DNA of 64,000 nucleotides from Phlebotomus papatasi. Lineage: Eukaryota; Arthropoda; Insecta; Diptera; Psychodidae. A program made the translations under genes and the position numbers. Under the pieces are notes generated by a model. That model did no database searches. It saw only the letters and a list, made by a program, of their open reading frames with translations, and was not told the DNA's origin. Shown here piece by piece: positions 32,201 through 42,185 of this stretch. The stretch covers positions 18,042,001 through 18,106,000 of the forward strand of contig NC_077223.1 of the NCBI RefSeq assembly GCF_024763615.1. The letters are read 5' to 3'. The first letter of the stretch is position 1; every line of letters begins with the position of its first letter.

Positions 32201-35200
32201 TGAAATTTCTTCACTGTTTTGAGATGGAAAACGAGAAAAAGAAGAGCATGAAGATGTACGAGCAGTACAATCAAGAGCACCTAGTTTATCATGGTCTTTT
32301 TCTTTTGAGTATCTGGAACAGTCAGAAAGGATATCTCAAATTTAGACTCTTTTTAACATTATCCCATTATAGCCTATTTTTTAAATATTTTTTTATTTGT
32401 TAGTAGTTTATCCCTAACAAATATTCTAGACAGACAAGAAATTAAAACGAAAAGTAATGTGGCAAGTAAGTATAGATTATAGATAATGCAAGTAAGTTAT
32501 TATAGATAACGTACATTTTTGAGTTTTTTTTTGGAACTTATGGCCACAGCAGAGAAATTTATATCCATAGCGAAGAGTTTTTCCTACACAACCGTAGGGA
32601 ATTTACTTTAATATGGATATAAAGTTAATTAGAAAATAGAGGCCATTAGGAAATACAGAGGCAGTAGCAAACCCGGGGTAGATGTAAACACTGATTTATA
32701 TGTCTTCATTACTTATGTCGATCGATTCTTTTAGATGATATTTTCGCTAATGACAGCCGGTTGATTGAAAACATTTATTGTTTTTTCCTTGTGAAAAAAA
32801 GAATTTTAAATCCAAAGGTTTAATTAAAAGTGAATTAGCGAAAAGGCGACCCAGTTAGTGCATACTGACTTATTTCATTATTATCATTATTTTATAAATC
32901 TTCTTTAATATTTTTATAATTTTTTTATATTATGTTTCTGAATGAAACAGTGAATAATTCTATGGATTTAGAAGAAGTAAAAAAGAATTTCATCAGTCCA
33001 AAAACAAGCGTTTAAGTAGCACTCTTCGGAAAACGATCCAGTTACCTCACCTTACTATAAATAACACTAAGAAATAAATAATTAGTAAAAAAAACATCTT
33101 TTTCTATTATTTCGGAGTAATTAAGTGTGAATGAGCTCCAGTATATCAAGGTCTTTTTCGTGTTTACAAAACTATTGTACTTATGCTCTTGAAATAATTG
33201 ATATCCAAATATTCTTAAATAAACCATCAAATACAATATCCTTCTCCAATGGCAATTCCAGCTGCGAGATCAATGGAAGTGAGAAATTGAGAATTATTCG
33301 CGAACCTTCAATGAATAATAAAATAATTGTGTGTTGTATGTGCAAAAGAGTCAAGGGACAAAGTTGATCAATGGTGACGATCACGTATAGTTGTTTTCAT
33401 GTGTCTCAATGGCTTTTTGCAGATGGCAACCCAATGCTGCGTCAGGGTGACACTGGAGATTGGGTGGGTACTTTTGAAGGACACAAGGGGGCTGTATGGG
33501 GCGTAGCACTCAATGGACAAGCTACTTTGGCAGCTTCCGGAGCTGCTGACTTTTCCGGAAAAGTCTGGAATGCGGTCACGGGTGAGCTGATTCACAGCTT
33601 TATGCACAAACACATTGTCAAGTCGGTGGCGTTCGACAGGGATTGCGAACACCTCGTGACCGGCAGCAATGAGAAGCTCATCCAGGTGTTCAATCTTGAG
33701 AATCCGACGGCTGGTGGGTATTTTTATTACCCATCCTTTGCCCCCGACTTCCCAAAAATAATTCTTTCTCAACTTTAATATTGTTTCTAGAACCTGAAAA
33801 ATTTGCTGGTCATACTGCTGGTATCAAAAAGGCCATTTTTTGTCGCAACGATAAGTGCATTCTAAGCTGTGCTGATGATAAATCCCTCCGACTCTGGGAT
33901 CGAATCTCTGGCCAGGTAAATAAGCAACATTTAAATTTTTCGGAATAATTCCTTCATCCGGAAGCCTTCTATGTTCTTTTCAGGAAGTCCAGAGAATTGA
34001 CTTCCCATCCAATCCAAACAGCCTCGAGCTGTCAAGTGATAGAAGCATCGTGACGCTGACCTGCGGCAATAAAATTACCTTCCTAGAGAATGAGACACTG
34101 AATGTGGTCAAGGAGATTGTTACTCCCTCACCACTCGCATCGGCGAGTCTCCATCCGGATAAGCATTTCGTCGTCTGTGGCGGTGACGACTTTAAACTCT
34201 ACAAATTCGACTATGTCACTGGAAATGAGATTGGTGAGTACTTTTTTCACGTGTTACAAATTGCTCAATACCGTGCATTCCATGCAACAGTGCAAAGTTT
34301 AGTTTGTTACTGCTCGAACTGCACAAAGAGAGAGAGAGAGAGAGAGTAGTACATTCTCGTGGTTATAAAGAGTCTTGGTGCTTTCGATCAGTACCAAACT
34401 TAAGGTCCCCTGACCCACCTGAACCGAGCTATAAGGGTCCAAAAAAATTCTTAAAATGGCCATAACTCCGGTTCTAATTGTCAGAATTTAAAAAGTGAAG
34501 GCGTTTTGGAAAGCTCACGTGAAATGTCACTTCCCCTTCTAACATCGCAGGTTCATAAAACTACCGCTAGGGGCGCTATTAAAAGAAAAATTTTTAATTT
34601 TCCAAGTTAAAAAACTCAAAAATTCCTTTGTGCATCGGGCTGTAATTTTAGTATATTGTAGCCGCAGATTATACCTATCAAACAAGAAAATACTTAAGTC
34701 GATCGATAACCCCTGACCTGAGCTATAAGAGGTCAAAGTTCACGAAATTCAAAATCTTATATCTACGGTTCTATTTTAACGATTTCGACGAGTAAGGGCG
34801 CAAATTAACCCTTTAAGGACGATTGGAACACCGGTGTCCCATAAAGAAAATAATTTTTCCTGACTACCAAAAGTTATTTTTTTTCTGATGTTTGTGCATA
34901 ATTGTAAAGTAGCAGGTTGAAGAAATCTAGGATATTTTTTGCAAGTCTCCAGCTATTTGCTAAATAGTAAATTTTTAAGCTAAAACATGACAAATTTTTA
35001 AATTCTTATATAAAAAATTTATTTTAATTATTTTTTATACTTCCAATTTTTTTTAAGTAAAACCGTTTTGAAATAAGAAACTACAATACTCAAACATTAT
35101 ATTTTTCATTAAAGTGAAAATTATCTGTCATTGGTATCGTCAGAAAAATTATTTAAATTTTTGAACTATTTTTGTCCCTATCGTTCATAGAGACAAAAAA

Positions 35201-37510
35201 TACACCAAATCAGACTCTGTTGGCTTTGCAAAGTTTAGACGTAAAACGCTTCACAAGTTCTGTTTATCGGTTTCATATTTATTGCTAATTTTCGGCCAGT
35301 GAAAACTGTCTCGTCATTAAAGGGTTAAATGTCTCGCAAAGCTCTTCAACTTTCTAGAACATTTAAAGTTTATAGAACCAACACTAGAGGCGCCACAATC
35401 GAAATACCAATTTCAATATCACATAACTTCAATTATCTCGACTGTCGCTGAACCGATTTTAATGATTACTTGGACATAATTCTAAAGGACGTTTATGTCT
35501 ATATTTCGTCCATATATCATTTTCCGCTCAGACTACGCTATCTGTCCGATTTTGCCGTTTAAGTGTGAAAAAATTGATTTTTCCCATAATAACGCTTTGA
35601 AACCACTCAGATGTCAATTTGACTACTTCTACTCGACCAAGACACTTAAAATAGGGTTTTAAATGGGAATTCTTAAAAAAAAAAACAACAATTCTTTGAT
35701 ATACACTGGCGTCCATAAAAATAGAATCACTCCTGAAAACTTGAGTTTTTTAACTTTTGTTAACTTTTTTCTAGTATGATTAAAAATTTTTACTTTAGAA
35801 ATATTAAAGTACAGTAGACTCTCAGTCAATCGGCTCTTTTTTAATCGGGCGAAAAATTTTGTTGACAATTTTTGCGTTTAATTATGAAGTTAATTCCCTC
35901 AAATTCTCTGTAGTTCTTCCTATTTTATCGTGATTCTTTATAATTGAGCGCTTTTTGTGGAATTTACAAAGGCTTTGACGCCTATCTATCGATCTATCGG
36001 TCTATCGATAAACCGGATGACATTTTGCCCCAAATGCCCATTTGAGAGTCTACTGTAATTGCCTTAGGGTAAATTAAGCTAATTCAAAACCTGCTCCAAT
36101 TGGAAATTTTCCGCTACTCCAAATGGAAACGTCATTGTTTTCACGATAAATACAGTACAAAATTATTATATTTATTAATTTTCTATACCACAGTTTTATT
36201 ATTTAGTTAATTTTGCCCCAAATAAAGCGAAAATCCATTCATATTCACAAATTTTGATTTGTTAATTTCTCAGAAAAATTAAAAGTGTACCTTTTCACCA
36301 TCGAATTTTTCATCGATCAACCATGTTTTCCAATGAAAAACACAATGAGGTGACTGTTATTTATTCGTTTTGTTTAACATTGAAATTGAAATTGAATTGA
36401 ATTAACATTTATGTCATATTTCTGGCTAATTTTAGTTAAATTAAGTGATAATCTTTATTATTAACGATACGTGAAGTTTTCAAATGAAATAATTAGCTAT
36501 TTCGTGAAGAAAAAGGGTTTTTCTGAAGTGTCTGCAAATGTTTCAATAGGAAACTCCGGAAATATGATTTTTTTGGAGAGATTTTCTTATTGTTTTAGAT
36601 GGGAAAGGAGAAAAGACCAGGAATAAGAACAAATCCTGCACTCAGGAGCAACTGAACAAGGTTTTGGAAGCCTTTCGTCGCGGTTTCACTTGCACTGTTT
36701 GTCTCCAATTAGAAAATTTCCTTTGTCTCCATTTGGATTAATATGTTTCCAATAACAGCATTTTACGCTCGCGTATTTTTCTTGTATTTAGGAAGTTTTC
36801 AAATTAAATCTAAAGAATTTTCACTAAACAGTAACATTCTAGAAAAGTCAAGGAGCAAATTTATGTAATTCTCGTCAGAAAAAATATGAACTTAATGTGT
36901 TGAACCTTTTGTCAAAGTTAAAGCATCTGGAAATGGTTTTTAATTAGGACATTTACCCTATTTTGGTTTAAATGCAAAATTTGTATAATTTCACGAATTT
37001 GATTCAAGATAACTGAATGGTGTCCCATAATTTCAGCACTAAATCCAATTTGCATGTATTCCGAGTCAGATCACGTTAAGAATCTCACCTACAATAAGCT
37101 GATCTAGGCTTATCACTAGTAGCTTTAGTTGAACGATTTATGCGACCTCAAATAATTGTTTTCCTGAAACCTTGATCTCATTTCTTCACGATAAAAAAAA
37201 AGAATTCATATCTAGTTCAGTTTCAACGACTGATAAAAAATTGTGTGATAAAATAAAAGAAGAAAACTTTATGAATGACTTACGTGAGAATGATGTTGTT
37301 CTTCCAGATTCCTTCAAGGGTCATTTTGGTCCAGTGCATGCGGTAAAGTTCAGTCCAGACGGAGAGCTCTTTGCCAGTGGCTCCGAGGATGGTACTTTGC
37401 GTCTGTGGCAGACAACAGTGGGCAAAACTTATGGCCTGTGGAAGTGCACAGAACCAACGGAGATTGCATCAGTCTTCAATTCGGCCAATCGTGAGGTGTC
37501 CGCATCGTAA
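29221..37510 (+). CDS. STRAP: STRAP/unrip-like WD40 protein (Drosophila wmd homologue)
   Basis: Five coding exons: 29221-29335, 33423-33713, 33791-33915, 33984-34233 and 37308-37510, phases 1,1,0,1, giving 327 residues. The family (serine/threonine kinase receptor-associated protein, also unrip of the SMN complex) is a seven-bladed WD40 propeller involved in snRNP assembly and TGF-beta signalling; Drosophila wmd is of similar length. Seen here: LSGHTRPVVNLDFS at the start, DTGDWVGTFEGHKGAVWGV across blade 2, GSNEKLIQVFNLE, SCADDKSLRLWDR, and the last blade FKGHFGPVHAVKFSPDG ending in GSEDGTLRLWQ. The C-terminus LWKCTEPTE is family-like. Intron 1 (4.1 kb) and intron 4 (3.1 kb) carry nested transposons; the other two are under 100 bases. 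Confidence 0.94.
30163..31935. mobile_element. TTAA-flanked MITE family P, composite copy in STRAP intron 1
   Basis: Left CCCTTTAAGGACGAGTGGGA with TTAA at 30159-30162; right end AAAAAAGGG with TTAA at 31936-31939. The subterminal right side reads GGAACATCGGTATCCC when inverted. Enlarged to 1773 bp by a TCTGTAGATTTTC-type repeat, which itself contains the element 30332-31206. Confidence 0.7.
30332..31206 (-). mobile_element. Pogo-like MITE family E in STRAP intron 1
   Basis: 875 bp, ends GGGTAAATGTCCTAAT and inverted GGGTAAATTAAGCTAA, TA duplications at 30330-30331 and 31207-31208. The minus strand 30830-30549 encodes a 93-residue frame including SCTQEQFKKALEAFRRG, resembling a psq/pogo HTH helix. 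An inverted copy is at 36067-36958 and a truncated one at about 62380-62668. Confidence 0.82.
31936..33422. other. Remaining STRAP intron 1 sequence
   Basis: AT-rich; no TIR pair or coding exon recognised. Confidence 0.4.
34327..34346 (+). repeat. (GA)n microsatellite
   Basis: About ten GA units in STRAP intron 4. Confidence 0.9.
34809..35324. mobile_element. TTAA-flanked MITE family P, full copy (STRAP intron 4)
   Basis: 516 bp, TTAA at 34805-34808 and 35325-35328; near-identical architecture to 15615-16128. It interrupts an older repeat whose two halves flank it. Confidence 0.9.
35701..35811. repeat. Tc1-like terminal fragment
   Basis: TACACTGGCGTCCATAAAAA at 35702 resembles a Tc1-family terminus; interrupted about 110 bases later by the MITE at 35812. 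Confidence 0.4.
35812..36055. mobile_element. MITE family B (STRAP intron 4)
   Basis: 244 bp, CAGTAGACTCTCAGTCAATC left and matching inverted right end; TA on both sides. Confidence 0.9.
36067..36958 (+). mobile_element. Pogo-like MITE family E, inverted copy (STRAP intron 4)
   Basis: 892 bp, GGGTAAATTAAGC left and inverted GGGTAAATGTCC right, TA at 36065-36066 and 36959-36960. The plus strand around 36634-36690 encodes SCTQEQLNKVLEAFRRG. Reverse-oriented sister of 30332-31206 in the same gene. Confidence 0.85.
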
Positions 37511-37547
37511 AATTCCTTACTGTTTTTTTTTTCTTTCCGGCTCTTTA

Positions 37548-37553
37548 AATAAA
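37548..37553 (+). terminator. STRAP polyadenylation signal
   Basis: AATAAA 38 bases after the stop codon. Confidence 0.55.
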
Positions 37554-38885
37554 ATTGGTAGGAAAAGAGGAAAAATGAAATTAAAAAAAAAATTGGAGTC
37601 TCCCAAAATATTTCACAGTGAATATTAATCATCATAATTAATATTTTTATTACTTTAATTATTACTCTTAATAATTACTTAATTTTCTACCGTTTTCTAA
37701 AATGAAATTCTATAGTTCTTTTTTTTATCTCTTTCCCTCTTCATTTTACCTTAATTTAATCAGCAATAATTGTTACTTTTTATTCTGTAATTACTCTTTA
37801 TCTCTTGAATTTTTTTTCTGCTCATTCTCTGATTTTTTTTAAATCTTTCTTTATAAATAAGAAATATTTAGATGTAATTCTTCACCTTTTTCTTCATTTT
37901 ATATATATATATTTATTATAATATGTATATTTATATAGATTTTTTTTTGATCACAACAGAAAATTAATACTATTTACATTTTAAAAAAAGTTGTTTTTCT
38001 CTCTCTTTGCGTTCCTTAGTGCAAAAAAAGGGGAGTTTGTGGGCGATAAAACCACTTTGTTTTCTTATTTGTTTCTTGAAAGAAATAAATGCACCCCTTT
38101 TTTTTAAAAAAATTCTTTTAATTTGTATTCGCGATTCCTTCACGGGAAATTCGTGAAAATTCCTTTATGTAATTTTGTGGGTAAAAAAAAGAGATCATTT
38201 TTGGTGTCACGATGCAATTTTGTCTAGATCTCTGGGAAGTTAACTGTCTCACCTAATAATTCGAGTACATTTTTTTTGTTTTATTAACTTTCCTACTTAC
38301 AACAGAAAAAAATTGCTAATCGAGGATTAAGATTGTTTTATTCAGAAATAAAACATTTTTTCCCCAATCAACATATTTTTTCTCTGTTATGGATTTATTT
38401 TTGACAAAGCTCTAGGTTTTGAATTTTTTCTAGCAAAATATTATGGGCTACGCACAAATATTTTTTTTGTTAACGTAGTAATGCGTTTCTGAGGTTTTAT
38501 CTTATTTACTACTTGTAAAAAATGAAAATTTGAAGATTATGCGCCGTTTTTAAGTCATTCTTATAATGTATTGCTTGTAATTTCGATATCAATCGAACTA
38601 TTAGGCAAAATTTTGGATGATTTAGAAACCACGAACGAAACTTAGAAACCAGGTAAGAGTATTCGATTGACAAAATGCAGAATTTTGTATATGCAGTATA
38701 ATTTGTTTAAAGAAAAAATATTTTGGTTAAAACTGAATCACATTGACCGCTAAATAATCCCAATTGTGTCATTGCAGCCTTACTAAAATTTTACACATTT
38801 TTATAGGAATTCTCAGTGAAAAGTGCAATGATTGAGCTGATCTTGGGCCTAATTGTCGTATTAAATAAACGAGGTAAAAAAGTTA
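37554..38885. other. Very AT-rich STRAP-sbb intergenic DNA
   Basis: Long T runs and AT alternations (TATATATATAT near 37905); no coding or clear repeat boundary seen. Confidence 0.5.
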
Positions 38886-39490
38886 CAGTAGAACCCCGCT
38901 ATAGGCCATCGCTCTATAGTCCACAATTTATCGACTGTTGATTTCAAAACACTGATTTTAAGTTTTAGGTTATGTTTCTTAGTACGCGGCAATATTGTCA
39001 TAATTATTTTAATATTTTTGACAAACTTTATTGAATAGTTGTGAACATTGTGATCCATAATGAAGAGAGCGAGGACAAGTACCACAATCGCAAAGAAAGT
39101 GGAAGCCGTCGAGCAATTTCAATACTAAAAGTCGTTGATAAAATGGCTCCGGCACACCTTTTAGATCAAGAAAATTCCATGAAGTCGAAATTGGAATCCT
39201 TGTCTTTCTCACACGTTTTTCATATGTCTATCTTATTCTTTCGCACTCTTCTTCTTCTTTTAAACATCACTCCAAATTCAATTTAGCTCAATCGAATTTG
39301 GGGCGCGAAAGAATAAGATAGACATATACAAAGCGTGTGAGAAAGACAAGGATTCCAATTTCAACTTCATGAAATTTTCCTGAACTAAAAGGTGTGGCGG
39401 AGCCATAATTAAAAAAAAAATGACATGGACTATAGTGCGACCCTAGTGTCAAATCAGGAACCAAATGTGGACTATAGCGAGGCTCTACTG
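38886..39490. mobile_element. MITE with CAGTAGAACCCCGCTATAG ends
   Basis: Left CAGTAGAACCCCGCTATAGG with TA before it; right end ACTATAGCGAGGCTCTACTG. The right flank is TGTG, not TA, so that side of the duplication is mutated. Contains a nested inverted-repeat element at 39144-39405. Confidence 0.8.
39144..39405. mobile_element. Nested inverted-repeat element, 262 bp
   Basis: TGGCTCCGGCACACCTTTTA is inverted at the right end with one mismatch; the arms continue inward through TTGGAATCCTTGTCTTTCTC and ATAGACATA for about 90 bases each. Confidence 0.8.
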
Positions 39491-40069
39491 TGTGTGTGTG
39501 TAAATAAATAAAATGATTATTAAGAAAACCATTCCTTAAATTTTCCTCTCGAAAAGCACACAAAAAAAGAGAATCTCGTACTTTGCGGCACCTCTGAAAG
39601 TGTCCAATAGTTATGAGACGTTTTGAGGTTGGAATTCATATTTTATAAAATTCACCACTCAGGGTTCTATCGCAAATCTCGTTTATATAAAATCTCGTTC
39701 TAAATAGACCCTATCAATAAAATTACGAGATTTGACATCTCGTTCATAAAGTTGCATCGCAAATCTCTTAAGATAATAGACTAATAGACGAGATCTGTAA
39801 AGTTGCATCGCGCTGTAAATTGCCAGTCCTGCTCTTTTTTTTTTAAATTAAATATCCCGGAATTAAAATAGCAAGCATCTTTCAGAGGTTCGAATTTAAT
39901 TCGAGGAAACTTTTTAATCTGCTTTATACGCTCGACTGGCCAAAATTTACGTAATATGGTAAAATCTTTAGTGATCAATGTGATTCTGCACTTTATAAGA
40001 TCCGAAATGATTTATAAGAAGCATTTGAAGATGTAAAAACAATGTAGAAGAAAGCGCCCATGTTCTCTA

Positions 40070-40208
40070 GTTGACTAAAGTTTTCATATGTTTCTCAATA
40101 AATGTGACTCATCGCATCCGTATTTCAAAATCTAGAGAAAGTGCCCAGTTTTTAAGATATATTGCTGAGTCACATTTGTTCAGAAACATAGGAAAAATTT
40201 AGTCATTA
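40070..40208. repeat. Inverted repeat around AAATGTGACTCA
   Basis: Left arm ACTAAAGTTTTCATATGTTTC with AATGTGACTC, mirrored by GAGTCACATTTG and GAAACATAGG near 40160-40206. About 35-base imperfect arms. Confidence 0.6.
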
Positions 40209-40272
40209 CGAAGCCTGAGATCGTACGAAGCATGGGTACGTTTCAGAAGACTTTCAATCTGATGGAATGCAA

Positions 40273-40972
40273 CAGGAAATGGACGGATACACTGAACCTC
40301 TCCTGACTTTCATAATTTTATTCTCTACAACGTTTTGAGGATGGATGTCCTCTTCAATAGGTATAGAATATGGCAAGGAAAATCACGTACGACCAGGAAT
40401 TTCTTCACTGCACTTGGACTTGGATCACAACTTTTGCTGTAATGTTCACCATTCGACTGACAGACTGACACAGTCGCGTACGACCAGAAAAGTTGTTATC
40501 CAAGTCCAAGTGCAGGAATTTTTACACTGCACTTGGACTTGAACACAACTTTTGCCGTAATGTTCACCTTTCGACTAACTGACAGCTCTTTCCTGGTCGT
40601 ACGTGACTGTGTCAGTCTATCAGTTAGCCGAATGGTGAACATTACAGTAAAAGTTGTGATCTAAGTCCAAGTGCAGGAATTTTTACACTACACTTGGACT
40701 TGAACACAACTTTTGCCGTAATGTTCACCATTCGACTAACTGACAGCTGTTTTTTGGTCGTACGTGACTGTGTCAGTCTGTCAGTTAGTCAAATGGTGAA
40801 CATTACAGCAAAAGTTGTGATCCAAGTCCAAGTGCAGTGTAAAAATTCCTAGTCGTACGTGATTTTCCTTGCCATATTCGATACCTATTGAAGAGGACAT
40901 CCATCTTCGAAACGTTGTAGAGAATAAAATTGTAAACGTCAAGAGAGGTTCAGTGTCTCTGTTCATTTCCTG
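40273..40972. mobile_element. Foldback-like element with alternating internal palindromes
   Basis: Outer arms of about 220-240 bases (CAGGAAATG...GGATGTCCTCTTCAATAGGT... on the left) are inverted on the right with roughly nine of ten bases matching. Inside, an ~70-base module (GCACTTGGACTT, CACAACTTTTGC, TAATGTTCACC, ACTGACAG, CGTACGACCA) appears six times in strictly alternating orientation. The architecture recalls Drosophila FB elements; sequence relationship not claimed. Confidence 0.85.
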
Positions 40973-41332
40973 AAGCATGGATACTTCCCCTATTCAGTAA
41001 TATCCGCTGGTCTTTTGTTAATATTTAATTCCTTTTCGACTTTACACTGAATGTATTAAAAATCTGCATTTTTATTTATTGCATGGTATCACTATGAACT
41101 TTAGAAAATTCATTTGAAACTTATGCATATGAAGCATATGCATTTCAAGTAAATTCCAAAACAAAATAAAAATTGCAACTAAATGTGCATAGCCCATAAT
41201 TCAAATTGAGCCAAAATTGGCCATTACTCCAAATCCCGAGCACGAACATAATATGCAAATTCCTAACGATAGTGAATGGTATATCTTTTTTTCTTTTTCA
41301 TAAAAAGGTGCATATTCTTGATTGATTTGCTC

Positions 41333-41355
41333 GGGGGGGGGGGGGGGGGGGGGGG
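41333..41355 (+). repeat. Poly(G) tract, 23 bases
   Basis: Uninterrupted G run in otherwise AT-rich DNA; length is prone to sequencing error. Confidence 0.9.
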
Positions 41356-42060
41356 ACAATATTCAGTGTCAAAAAGGTCAAAATGTGAGATTTTACTTGC
41401 AAATTCAGACTATCTGAATTGCCTTTGTCTATCAATATTTTTTCAAGTATTTTATCTTAAAATTTTTAAATTTTATGCTTTTCTTTTTTGTTTTCTTTTT
41501 TTTTTAATACACAATCTACAGTTAAATTAATCACCACTAAAATCTAAAATATTTACAAATATTACCACACTAAATTGTATTTTTTTTTCCTCATGCATTC
41601 CTCTTAATATTTTTTTCTCTCTTTTTTTCTCTCCCCAAAAGCGCGTTTTTTTTAGTGTTAATTATACTTTCTGTTGCTTTTTTATATATATTATTTATAT
41701 ATATTTTTTTTGTAATAATTATATTTTTTTTTAAAGAGTATATTTTACTTGATGTTTTACTTTTGTTTTCAGCTACAGTCCTTTTGTTTTTCTTTTTTAA
41801 TTCTTTTTTTTTATGATTATTCCTCCGAGCATACTTAGATTCAATAATTGTGCACTGCGATTCATAACTTGAAACACTTTTTTTTCACGTACTTGCACTC
41901 ACAATATGCGATTTTTTTTTGATATCTTGAAGTTTATTTGGATCCTGGAAGGTTTTAAGTCAAACTCTTGGATTCCAAGCGCGACACTTTTGAAAAAAAA
42001 AATTGTCAAATCACGTCAGAAGTTGGATCAAACAGCCCCCAGTCAGAAAAGTTTCTGGCC

Positions 42061-42101
42061 TCTCTCTCTCTCTCTCTCTGTTTCTGTCTCTGTCTGTCTG
42101 T
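42061..42101 (+). repeat. (TC)n / (TCTG)n microsatellite in sbb 3' UTR
   Basis: Simple repeat ending 8 bases from the sbb stop codon at 42109-42111. Confidence 0.85.
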
Positions 42102-42108
42102 GATTGAG

Positions 42109-42185
42109 TTACTTGGCGGGACCAGGTGGTGGGAATGGATTAATGACCGCCACGGCGGCTGCTTGTTGGCTGGCAATCACGGCAG
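42109..42185 (-). CDS. sbb: sbb last coding exon (77 bases)
   Basis: Acceptor TTCTTTCCAG followed by codons for AVIASQQAAAVAVINPFPPP and GPAK, TAA at 42111-42109. It is joined to the donor at 42317-42316 (TATGGAG then GTAATG) across a 132-base intron; reading through that donor instead gives only NVSR and a TGA at 42303-42301. The Pro-rich end resembles the family C-terminus, so splicing is preferred. Confidence 0.75.

Noticed and set aside
33368..33778. 134-residue minus-strand frame opposite STRAP exon 2
   Set aside because: Antisense shadow of a WD40 exon with no family resemblance.
40273..40972. CRISPR array
   Set aside because: Repeats alternate in orientation and the host is an insect; this is a foldback element.
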